From positions 48,121,307-48,185,306 of the forward strand of contig OW387141.1 in NCBI GenBank assembly GCA_936440205.1: 64,000 nt of DNA, given 5' to 3'. The notes beneath the pieces are model-generated. The model was given only the letters and a program-made list of their open reading frames with translations, was not told where the DNA came from and ran no database searches. This document shows positions 1-11,355 of this stretch, one piece after another. The position numbers and the translations under genes were made by a program. Origin of the DNA: Lepidonotus clava (Eukaryota; Annelida; Polychaeta; Phyllodocida; Polynoidae). Each line of letters starts with the position of its first letter. The stretch's first letter is position 1.

Positions 1-1183
1 GTCCCACTGGCTTTTTAAAACACAATAGCTGATTTCCTGTATTTTAGGCACCGGCAAGCTAGATTCAATTGATTTTGTAGACAAAAACTTTGGAAAGACT
101 ATAGGAAATTTAAAATATTTGCTTTATATTTACATGAAGTGAATGAATTTTCAAACTAACTAGAAAAAATAATATATTCATATATAAATATAAACAAAAT
201 GGAAAATTAATGCTCTCTCTGCCATGGCATCATGAGAAATATAACATTTCTTCCTTGCAAGAAACAAGTAATAATCAGTCAGAACTAAGAAAACCTATTT
301 ACATTTATTACCTTTTGTGTACATAAAAAGTTTTTTTTTCATTATTTCTGGATAATTGACAAAATTATCTTCAAACAATAGAGAAGTGATGCATTGAGTT
401 ACATTTCTTACCAAACTGAAAAATTTGACACGTTTTTTGAATGTTACTTTAGTCCCAAATACATCACCAGTGTCAGCAAAGACTATTTGTCGAGTTCGAC
501 ATAGCTTCGCACACTATCTTAGGTTTTGTATGTCTATAGTTTCTTTGTTTCACAATATAATAAGTCGGAAGGTAATCGGTGGAAGGCTTGTCTGTATGTG
601 AGAAAATGTTAAGATTTTTAATGCATTGCAGGGGAAAGTTAGTTGCATAACTCCCATCTCCAATTAACCTTTGCATGTACAGTTTTGGCAGGTCTCATGG
701 TTTATAATGAAACAATAAGAGGCTAATTGCATTGATTCAACACCGGGACTAGCTCGCACCTAGGCAACACCACAAACGAGAAAGAATATTGAACAGAAAC
801 CACTTAGAAGCTTGGCAACCTGTCTCACAAACTATATACAGGCAAATTGCGTTTGATCACTAGTAGCTTGAATAAACATTCTGGGTTCACGAACTGTTCA
901 TGAACCTTTCAGCATATTTACAATTCTCCAACCTGCCTAGATCCCTGGGATATATCAGATGTGGAATTACTGTAGCATATTCAAGGGGAAGACGCTGTCT
1001 AATGCAGTTAGTCGAGTTATTTCCATTTCTTCATTTCGGGCTTAGATTCTATCAAATACATGTGAATGGTACATACTCAAAGCTGTTTCCTAACTGAGCT
1101 ATCTGTCATTAACAAAGTACAGCTTGCCTTTTGAAAACCTTCCATCAAGCCATTGTCTGTCACATTAGCTAAGGACTGGAATC
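1..1183 (+). promoter_or_regulatory. Upstream region of gene A with a block conserved upstream of gene B
   Basis: No gene is seen here. The part from about 737 to 1180 is clearly similar to the DNA just upstream of gene B (about 10935-11355), including a shared stretch around 'agcttgaataaacattctgg' (868-887 here). In both genes the block ends close to the start codon. It probably holds the promoter and 5' UTR duplicated with the gene. No convincing TATA box or initiator was identified. The first 700 bases show nothing recognisable. Confidence 0.4.
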
Positions 1184-4100
1184 ATGAAATTTGAGATGAC
1201 CTTGGAGTTCACTCATGTTGTCACGATTTTTCTTATTTTTCAAAGTGCAGCCTGCAACAATATAAATCTTAACGGTGAGTAGAAAAAAGCTTTTTTTGAT
1301 AGAAGATTATGTTCATGATTCTAAACCATTAATTTGTTTCCTATCCAGTAATCAACTGTCAATACATTTTCAGCACTAAGCCCATGCTTGTGATCATCGG
1401 TACAGTATTGTATAGGTAATAATGTATGCCATGTGTAAGGACACATTATTTTAACTATTTCAACAACTGCTTCAGCAACATTTTAACAAGGTCTCACTTC
1501 ATATTGTTTATATGATTTTCCTTAAATGATACACCATTTCTGCTCTGTTCTGAAGTGGCCGAAGCATTAAAGGGCGACAAGTCCTAAGGAAACGTTTGAG
1601 ATATTCTTATTCCTCTTCTTTTTCTAGTAACAGTTGTCAAGGTTCATATACAGTGTGTGTATGGGTGGCCAGGGCGAACAAATTATTGTAAACTCTTTTT
1701 AGAGACAGACATTGAGAATTATCTAAAGATTCCACTAATTACTGTTGCCATCTACTTCTGTACTCAAAGCTTTTGGAAGTCTAACAAAAGTTTCTTCTAA
1801 AGGAAACAAGCCAAATTAAGCATTTTGAGTACTTTGGGTGAATCATTCAATGAGATTTTCCGTGTTATCAAAATCCAAACTACCCAGCCCCTGGCTGGCC
1901 ATGTATACAGTTCGATAGTCTACTGTTTCAGATATATTTTACCACACTTTTCCCCACCATGGATAGCTGATGAGCAGTATTTAAGACTACAGATAATATA
2001 AAAATATTTGCTACATATTCATCTGCAATTTCCAAACTAACTGAGGAAATAGTAAATATAATTGTATAGATATGAAATAGAAAATACTGAATGCTAGCTT
2101 TTCATCCTATAACATCATAAATGATGCTATAACTGATGAACATTTATATACTAAATCCATGTGAATTGTCAACTTTTCAAATCTGTGGTTGAGAGAATTA
2201 TTAGTTGGGTATTTATAAGTTCCATTTGTCTCATGGCATTTGAATTTTTCACTCATGTCATACTTTTGCATATTAAATCAATGTATGGAAGAATTTACTG
2301 TACTTGAGTTTATATACTTACAGTTGTTAACTATTCACTCCTGTGCTTTGTTTATTTCAGATGAATCGCGTCTTTACAAAACCCTCTTAGATGGTCGCAC
2401 ACTAGCACGTCCTGGCCAAGTTTGGACGGATACCGTTCAAACCAGTGTTCATTTCAAACCACTCCAAATCCAAAAACTTGTAAGTACTATTTCACCAAAT
2501 GAAAGTACTGTTACAGTAGGCTTACTAATGACATTGGTTATGTCCAGCACACATGGGTTATGAACCAGAATAGCGGTGATGTAGTAGCACACAGCTTAGT
2601 CATGTATTCACTTCTACTCATTGAAAGAAGTACAATATATTCCCTACAGAATAAGATCAATAATGCTGCATCAAATGCTTAGCTCTTGTGAATCAATTAT
2701 GAATACTTGTTAATACCCATGTGAAGCATTCATTCAAATATGACTATTATAAGTAATTTGCTATACTCTTCAGGATCTAACAAGACAGAGGTTTTCAATC
2801 ATGGGAAGCCTTATTATGGTGAGTTAATACTATTATATTGAAATTACAAGGAGTGGACGTTACTGGCATTTGCAAATGATCATTTGTTCAGTTAAAACTG
2901 CAACAATGTATTCATCAATTTACAAATTAAGAAGAGTTTTGATCAGCTAAGAATAACCTCATAAATATGCACCATACACTGAGTGTTGATAGTCCACTAA
3001 AGTCCCTTTGTGCTCTTCCTTTGCTATCTTTAAGACGTGGTTAGATCCTTCTCTAGCTTGGAATGCTTCACGGTACGGTGGTACAATTCAGATGTACCTG
3101 CCAGCATCAGCCATCTGGAAACCTGATTTTGGAATTCTAAACAGGTAACCTTCAATGGGGTAGCATAATATAATACTTAGTCTGTTATTTGAATTAGAGA
3201 GAAAAAAAGAAATCTTTTCTTTGTGTATAATTTATACATACGCCAAGAAACTTATGGTTTAATCTGGGTAATTTGGGTGATTCCAAAGGCAACCATAGCA
3301 ATGAATAATTGAAGTTGTGCAAGCAACCTGGTAACTATTCTCGTTTGCATATAGGTTACCATAAGATTGGTTAACTTTGAGTGTTTTATGGATATGTATG
3401 CTAAATTGTCCATAACAATGATAAAAGAAACATGCCCATAGCCAGGGATTTCTGCTTGGGTCATGGTGTTTTGAAAGATGCCATTCTGGTGTTTATCCAA
3501 ACATTGAAGATTCTTAATTCTTCTTTCTAAAGTGACTATGAGATCAAAGTATGTAATACAAAATTAGAAAGAAAACCAGAAATGCTTTCATGAGGTTTGC
3601 CATAAACGTATACTTCTTTTTATATTATATATTCGGATGATTGTGGTCAGAGGGATCTAATTTTTGGGTAGACTTTAAGATTATTATTGAAGGATTGCTT
3701 ATGACCATATAGTTCCCGCTATTTGGGCATAAATTTCCCCTCAAAATACCTTCCTAAACATTATAAGGAATCACATTTGAAATTTGAACATTATATTCTA
3801 GAAACCATGGACGATATTTTTCTTTACATCTTTTGTATCCTTATCTAGTCATATATAAATATCCTCCAAGGATGTATCAAGGGTAAATATCTCAGATATT
3901 ATTTGTATATATAATTGGTATATATATGTGCGTGAGAATTCAAAAAGAATTTATAAGAAGTTAAAAAATGGCAATGTTTGGGACCTTTATCTTCATACCT
4001 TGGATCTCATATTACTCATTATGGCGCATAGACAGTTTAGTGCAAGAGTTGGAGTCTCTGAGATTAAATATGTTTGGATATATTAGTAATTAAAGTTGAA

Positions 4101-5642
4101 AACAAAGCAATAATTACACATTTTCATATGCAAAAAGGCTAATGTGGGAAGGTTTAAAAATTCTTCAAACTCTGGTATACGAGACACATGCTACTTTAAC
4201 AGTTTAAGGAATCATCACTATAATTAGTCCTACCCATAGCAGTATTCTGGGCCATATCAGAGCTTCTATTCAGACTTTTGATTTATACTAACATGAACAC
4301 GTCTAGAGTATCAGGGCATTAACATGATGAATTTCAGAAGATCATAGTGTATGCCTTCTCATGATGATATGTTAAAGCTACACTTTCTTAAATAAATTCT
4401 CTTTCTTGCATTTAGTGCATCAGGAAAGGTGCATGATGAAGATTGGGAAAAGACAAATGTCATGGTAACCAATAACGGAACGATCCTTTGGAGTATGAGT
4501 GGAATATTCCATACTAATTGTGCAGTTCTTGCATATAGTTTTCCTTTTGACCAGCATGTTTGCTATGTTATGCTGATGAATACTGTGGCTACAGCCACAT
4601 ATGCTAATTTTAGTTCTCTTCATCAAGAGATGCATACAGCTGCAATGTATAGAAACAACGAATGGGCAATTGTTGGAACTAAAATAGAACAGAAATATAT
4701 ATTGAATCAATATTATGATTCATCAATAATTGTATTTGCTTTTCATTTGAAAAGAGAACCTAGCTATTATATGATCACTATGATATCACCAATCACCTTA
4801 CTGGCTTTTGTTGGTCTCATGGCTTTCTTACTTCCTCCTGACTCGGGAGAGAAAATATATCTGGGTGTGGCCTGTCTGATGTCATTTTTTATTATTCACG
4901 TTGCAATATCGGAGCACCTACCTTCGAACTGCATTGCAGTTATCAGTGAGTAAAAAGTGTTAATACCTTTATATTTTTAGAGAAATGTGTAAACGGAGCA
5001 GTTGTAAATAAAATTTTTGTTTGATTTATTATGTAATATCATTAATGTATATATGCATAACTAAAATATGATAGTTTACTTTAACTTTTTTCTTTATGTT
5101 TCTCATCCATTCACATTCTAATGTAACATATACATTGTTTTTCTCATGATACCATCATTTAAAAAGTGAAAGTTATTGTTTTCAGGATCAGTTCATTAAT
5201 TGTTTGAGTGGAATTTAGACATGGCTTATGATATTAGAGTTATTTATTATAAGAATTGCATTCAGATAAAAATTAAGGTTAAATTGTTTTGATTGCAGTG
5301 ATTTTTAACTTTAGCTTCATGGTCATGAGTGCACTGTCAGTGAGTGTGACAGTTCTGGTCCTTGCTTTGCATCTGGCAGAGCCCACCTGTGATGTACCTT
5401 CATGGCTTGAGAAGCTGCTGCTGAAAACAAACAATAAAGTAAATAGCAATGACTTTTCTGATCAAAATGGAAATTGCAACCTGATTATGACAAAATGGAA
5501 ACGCATTGCCAACATTGCTAACAACATTTTCTTCCTCTTCTTTCTATCTGTATTCATTATCATGATCACTGTTTTAATAATTATATTTTACATTGGTTCT
5601 TTAGATCAGGCAAACGTTTTTGAAAATATGTTAACAATTTAA
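1184..5642 (+). CDS. Gene A: nAChR-like Cys-loop ion channel subunit, six exons, about 412 aa
   Basis: Exons with GT/AG borders: 1184-1274, 2361-2479, 2774-2818, 3035-3144, 4416-4945, 5299-5642; the joined length of 1239 nt stays in frame. The start codon opens a hydrophobic signal peptide (residues 1-24). The extracellular domain has the Cys-loop C157-C171 with FPFDQ inside. M1 is about 239-261, M2 269-291, M3 300-322 and M4 378-400. The SGEK before M2 is the cation-selective nAChR form. M2 carries Tyr at 2' and Met at 9', unlike the usual Thr/Ser and Leu. ACh-site aromatics are absent: loop A is GILNR, loop B Trp is Thr178, loop D Trp is Ser, and loop C has no Cys pair. The M3-M4 loop is about 30 residues shorter than in gene B. 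The family call is firm; ligand and partners are unknown. Confidence 0.9.
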
Positions 5643-6747
5643 AGAGGCCTTGTATACATCTTTTTTTCCGTAGAGATGGGATGTCCTGCTGCAAAATTGT
5701 CTTTTGTCCTGAATTTCGTCAATATAATTATTGTTTTGTCATTCAATTACTAAACAGCAGTTATCATTGGGAAATAGCAGTGCGTTCTAATCTCAAGTTT
5801 TTTTCAACAATACTGGAATTAAATAAAATTAAACAATTTGCGCCACTATTTGCATAAGCAATACAAATTCAAGCTGCAATCTTGTCCTATGAATTAGAGG
5901 CCCTCCATTTAGTATGTTTTCTTTTTTTTCTGATTTTCAAGTTCCATCCCCAATGTAACATTTTTTATTCAGCATTTGTCAACCCATCGCACCTACCCCT
6001 ACCCCCTTTCTACGTAAAACTGCTCAAAAACGAAGGTTCAAACTTTTAAATCGAACAGAAATGCTGAACATGACCATCTGGATCATTGTGATCATTGTAA
6101 AAGTTAACAATTTAACCCTTCAAATGGTCCGCACCGTCAAATATTTAGACATCAAATTGGATAGTCTTCTGAGTAAGAAACTGTAAGGAAAAACCAAAAT
6201 GTTTGTTTAAAAAAATGCGTGCCAACGTGACCCAACACGTGCGAACGTATACCAAAACGTGAAGTATAATATTCTTCACGTTGGGTCACAGTGTAGTCAT
6301 AGTGTGATATGGCCTTAATTCTGCCCCATGGCCAACGCGAGTCCGAGACGTTGGGCAACAGCAACCAAGGCAAACATACTCCTGACAGGTAGTGTTATAC
6401 GGCCTTAAGGAAAAACCACATATCCAATGACTTGTTATAAATTACATTCACTATATTTGACTGATCATGCTGCTGTTTACGTTGTTGTTTATGGGTACAA
6501 GACGCAATGAAACTCAATGTGAAAGACATTCGAAAGCTATTGAGTATTCATATGTTAATGAAAGAATAATACTCAAAAGCATTTTAATGGTATGTAAAAC
6601 TGTCCTTAATAAATCATTGCATTCAAAAGAACCTGTTAGACTAACAGGATTCAACCAGGTCAAGATTACACAATTACCCATTCCTAGGACTGCATTAATC
6701 AAAGTAACACCCCTATACTGGTAACTGTGGAATCATTTACCTCCAGC
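5643..6747. other. 3' flank of gene A
   Basis: An AATAAA at 5822-5827, about 180 bases after the stop codon, is the likely polyadenylation signal of gene A. The stretch 6190-6420 contains several short CACGT/ACGTTGG words and looks like degraded repeat. No gene is supported; the short open frames have no recognisable protein features. Confidence 0.4.
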
Positions 6748-6973
6748 CTGGGCCCATATCTTCGTAACGAATTTGGCTGATCAGGGAAAATTTGATCAGG
6801 GTCCCATGATCAGCAGTTCTGTCTGTCATGAATACATTTTACATCTAATAATTCCTCTTTGACACTATTGTGCAATAACACAATAAATTTTGGTAAAAAG
6901 AAAAATCACTAATCATGGGACACTGATAAAATTTCCCTGATCAGCCAAATTAGTTACGAAGATATGGGCCCAG
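6748..6973. mobile_element. 226-bp hairpin-type MITE with long terminal inverted repeats
   Basis: The left end (CTGGGCCCATATCTTCGTAA) and right end (TTACGAAGATATGGGCCCAG) are inverted copies of each other. The similarity runs inward for roughly 45 bases on each side (GGCTGATCAGGGAAA and its complement). The middle is short and AT-rich with no coding capacity. This is the form of a non-autonomous DNA transposon. The superfamily is not clear because no unambiguous target duplication is seen. Confidence 0.7.
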
Positions 6974-8018
6974 CAGTAAAGTCAATAGAATGCCACACAA
7001 TTTGTATGAGAGCAATAAAACAAATGATATCTATATAGTGTGGTTATTATAGTAGAGTTGTGAAATCTTTGCATTTAGCCGAGTATACTATTTAACTATG
7101 TAAATACAGTGTTATAGTGGTAGATCTTGTACACATTTTGCTGTTGATATTGATTTTCCATTGCTCTTACTAGTGTACCTAAATGTGATGTTTTTACCAC
7201 GACATAATCATGACACAAAATCGTTAAAAAGGTTTATTAATATAAAGAGTGATCACATGGACATCTGTATTATCATCTGGTCTAAACCTGTAATTCATAT
7301 CACACATTGAAGACATTACCTCTACGTTCACAGACTTACTACTTAACCTGGGGGGGAAAAGATTGTTGTTAATTTGAAGTTTCAGTATAGTAAAAATGTG
7401 TTGAAAAGGAATTAGACTTTGTTTTTATATATATATATATATATAAATCTTGCTTGACAGAAAAAATGTTTTAACATTGTAGATCTAAAATTACCACATC
7501 GGTTTATGGTCCCTATCGCTAACGTACTTTTAAGGATAGTTTGTAAACAAAAATATACTCATGATCTCCAAATCATAAATGAGAGTACTTGCCCCTAAAA
7601 ATTAAGGTAAGGCTTAAATATGTAGACTCACGTCAAGCTAATGAAATGTTGCATCTATAGTATGACTTTTAAAGTTGTATGACCTTAAAGGCAGCAATTG
7701 TTTTGATTTGACTCCGAGCAAAACAATCATATAAATATGTTTTTAAATCAGGAATTCTTACAGCCCCTTAATCAATGCACCCTATTGACATATTCTAATT
7801 GGTGAAAAAATCAAGAATGATTGTCTAAATGCCTTGAATATAAACACTTTTGAAATGTTATTATTTTGAAAAAGTGGTGCCACCAGTATAGTGTATTCAT
7901 GATGTCCTACAACATTGTTACTGGGTATGTTGCAACACTACATTATATGTTTGGATTTCCTAATGTACTGAAGCGGGTATCAGTCTACTGCGTAATCTTA
8001 AGGCAGCTTATAAGTAAG
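6974..8018. other. Intergenic, nothing recognised
   Basis: AT-rich sequence with a short TA microsatellite near 7427-7445. I see no exon, RNA gene or transposon end. Confidence 0.4.
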
Positions 8019-9020
8019 TGTGATGAATGACCATTCATCTTTTGTAAAACAGGTATCGATATAAGACTGTAAAACAATGTAATTGAAGAAGTATATTTGT
8101 GAAGGCACAAAAGCCCGAAAGCCCGAAAGCATGAAATAGATTGTAAACCGGATATGACATCATAATAGTCATGTGATCAGAGGTGGCCAATCAGAGCCGA
8201 GTAATAAGGTATAAAAGGGGTCGGTAAGGCCCAGAATAAACAGTCCCATCTTGGTAATCATTGTGTTCACATGTGTCTTCTTCCAATAGCATAGCCCTCG
8301 AAGGGGTCTAAGACAACAATATGATAAGATAGTAGTTACTTACCCTAATGAACTCAAGTAATTCCTGATGATGACCCTCTGAGGTGTCGAAATGTTGAAT
8401 TGAATAAAGAACCACTCAATATATTAAACTTCTGCCTTTTAGTTGTGTTATACATTACATCATTTAATTAAGGAAAAGTTGGACATAATTAGAGTACAAG
8501 TAGAACGAAAGTACGGGGACCGAATGACCGAAAGACTGAGAAACCAAAAGATGGCCCAACAGCCCAAAATGGTTCGAAGTCCGACCCGGGACCAGAAGAC
8601 CGGACAAGTGTGGAAACCAGAGATAGTAAGCGGCCGTCCGGTGACCGCAGGCACGAAGGCGTGATTGGCTTGACCCCACGCTACCACCCTCTAGGCGAGT
8701 GTCGGCCCGACTACCGGTGGGACAAGTGGACACCAGGCCCCCAGCATGAACAATAAACCAATCCTGTTACCCCTGAACCCCCAGTCCACCCATGCCCAAT
8801 GTCTGTAATGCCTCAGGCCCGACCGACCGGCACACAACTCCCCCCTCGAAGAAGACCGATTCCCCGACCGACCCACTCATTTCCCCTCGTGCACGAGGCA
8901 CGACTCTTGATCATACACCTCAGTTTCTTGTTTGAACTCTTCGTCCGGCTTGAAACCAAAATAACTCCCACGTCCCTTTGTCATGGAAACCGGAAACCCG
9001 AACTACCGAGGAATGTCACA
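8019..9020 (+). mobile_element. Solo LTR of an LTR retrotransposon, copy 1
   Basis: The element starts TGTGATGAATG and ends GTCACA, the TG...CA form of LTRs. It is flanked by TAAG on both sides (8015-8018, 9021-9024). It contains a TATA box (TATAAAAGGGG, about 8211) followed by a conserved stretch shared with the other copies, then a GC-richer section with repeated CCCGAAA words. No internal coding region adjoins it, so it is a solo LTR, a fossil. The 4-bp target duplication and length fit Ty3/gypsy-like or retrovirus-like elements. The four copies differ noticeably, implying an old family. Confidence 0.8.
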
Positions 9021-10934
9021 TAAGTAAGAGTCAGGGCTAAGAGTGACTCTCTGCTGGGGGTGGAGAGTGTAAAGGCTACGTCATAGGTCTGGTAAAACAG
9101 ACGTGTAAGTGCTAATAGCTTTAGAGTGTTATGCAAAAGCAGATAGGTGAATCCTCATTCAGGAAGTGACACTGTTGTTACTGTTGGGAAAGTGAGCATG
9201 GCCGAGTTGGTAAAAGGCTAGGGGCGTTGGTCGTGTGGGTTGAGTGGACAGTCTTTCTGGATGGTTAGTCGCAATGGGAGCCCAGCAACATATATCACAT
9301 GTTTGGATTTGATTAATATTACACTTTCATTTAAGTGTTCTGTCACCTTTCAATGACGAGCTACATTTTGAGATGACCTTCAGCTATGACAAGAAGGATG
9401 ACTGTGATATATATGAGCTAGAATACTGGAATAATGATAACTAGCAACCCAACGCATAACCTAAAGTGAAACCCTATAGTTCACTAATATAATATTTATT
9501 CTTAAATCACCTTCAGATTGAGTACAGTTGGTCAGTGCAATTCTTTGGGCCTGTAGGAAGCTGTTCTAAGTAAATACCGGGGGTCAACGCAGTGATAAGT
9601 AATAAGGTCTCTATTTTGAATATGCTTATCAAAGGGGAAAACACACATTGAAATCATCATTGACTTTAGGTAAAGCCAGGGTATCATCCATTTGTAAAAT
9701 TATCAAACATGCTTGATAAGGATCAGCGTACTTGTTGGCATACTCATTGGCGCCAAGTGTATGCAGACTAGTACGCCGATTTTTGTGTGGGTATAGGCAC
9801 AAAAGTCAGCCAACGCTGACGGCAAACCTGATGCCATCACTGACCCCAACGACGATTCAGCAAAATGGGTATGGGGCTTAACTCTCATACCACCATGACA
9901 AATTTGTGATGTGACCAATAACATCGCTAGATTATGTTCCAAAAGTGTAAAATACATAGCCGGTCATTGTGTCACTAGGTAAATGTCAGCGGGTGTGAGC
10001 CTAGCTACGGCATGAAGGGAACATCCCTTTAGGATATATCAAATATAGTTTAATACATCATTTCCTCCTTGTATATTGCTGTTTCTTTACTCCGGATTTC
10101 CCGTCCTTCTTTTTCATTTCTAAAAATTGTAATTACATACACACTTTACACTATAGGCCCACACAGAGACCCACCAGACAGCTGCGATCCCTTATCTGTC
10201 AATGGATTGTTACATAATACCATGTGGTATGGCACCAGTAGTCTAGAGTGTATATATCCAAGTCTAATCCCTTTATTCCACATTTAGTAAAGAGCCAAAT
10301 ACCATAAGTCTTCCGACTATTTTTATAATCATTACCCTTCAGTAAAGGGCATGAATGCATCATGTATTTAAGGAAGAATTCTAACCCCATGTTTGATTTG
10401 TATGGCTAAAGAATCCTATAATATTAAATAATTAGCTTTCATTCTGTACTAATATAGCTAGGTTATTGGCTGTCCCATTGTTTGTGTGGTTGGAATTCAA
10501 GTACCAACTTTAGGGCCTTTGCTGGGGGGAGGGGGTGCCCTGTTTCCCTAGCAATTTTAGGAAATCATAATTAAAGAATCTAGATATATTGGATTTGATC
10601 TCACACATCTACAAATTCTTTTTGTAGAGGTTAGGTACACTATATTGGAAATAGTCATTCATGAAGAGCAAAGTAAACAAAGATTAGGCGTAACTGTAAT
10701 GAGACCAAATGAATCAGAAGTATATATGAACGTTGAAAGGGTAGCAGAGGATCATAGGGCAATCACAATTGACACAATTGAGACGATCAGTATCATCAGA
10801 GAAATTATTCATCAGCTCCTCTTAAAATTTCACCTTGGTCCATTCCTTCTGGACAGCCACTGGGCCCTCATGATACATGCTGAAACTGTTACAGGCTACT
10901 TGTATTGGTTCTCTACTTGCTAATGGAACTACAC
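9021..10934. other. Intergenic between solo LTR 1 and gene B
   Basis: No gene is supported. At 9196-9230 a short stretch (ATGGCCGAGTTGGTAAAAGG) resembles the A box of a Ser/Leu-type tRNA, without a convincing B box, and may be a SINE remnant. The rest shows nothing that I can classify. Confidence 0.35.
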
Positions 10935-11355
10935 ACACTTAGGCAACACTACAGTAAAGACTATTGAACAGAAACCACTTAGATGCTTGGCAACCGGTCT
11001 CACAAACTATATTCAGGCAATTTGCCTATGATCACTAGTAGCTTGAATAAACATTCTGGGTTCATGAACCTTTCAGCATATTTACAAGGAAAATTGTATT
11101 CTCTAACCTGCCAAGCTCCATGGGAAATATCAGATGTGGAATTACATTAGTATGGCTATTAAAGGAAAGGTAGTTGCGAGATACTTTCAGACAGGCTAAT
11201 TCCCTTCTTCAATCTGATTCAAATTCTATGTGATATATGTGAATTGTACGTACTCAAAAGAAAATAATTTCCATATATTAAGTCTGTATATCCTTTACAA
11301 GGTACACATTGCCAATAAAAGTCTTTGTCTTGCACATTAGTCTGGGACAAGAAAA
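10935..11355 (+). promoter_or_regulatory. Conserved upstream block of gene B
   Basis: This block matches 737-1180 upstream of gene A, with long shared words such as CAGAAACCACTTAGA and AGCTTGAATAAACATTCTGG. It ends right at the gene B start codon. Retention of similarity here, while intron DNA has diverged more, suggests promoter or 5' UTR function. It could also simply reflect the age of the duplication. Confidence 0.4.

Noticed and set aside
8440-9023. Several open frames of 60-90 codons on both strands, also at 21289-21923, 22847-23186 and 40340-40729
   Set aside because: They lie inside the GC-richer half of the solo LTRs, overlap each other on opposite strands and show no protein family features.
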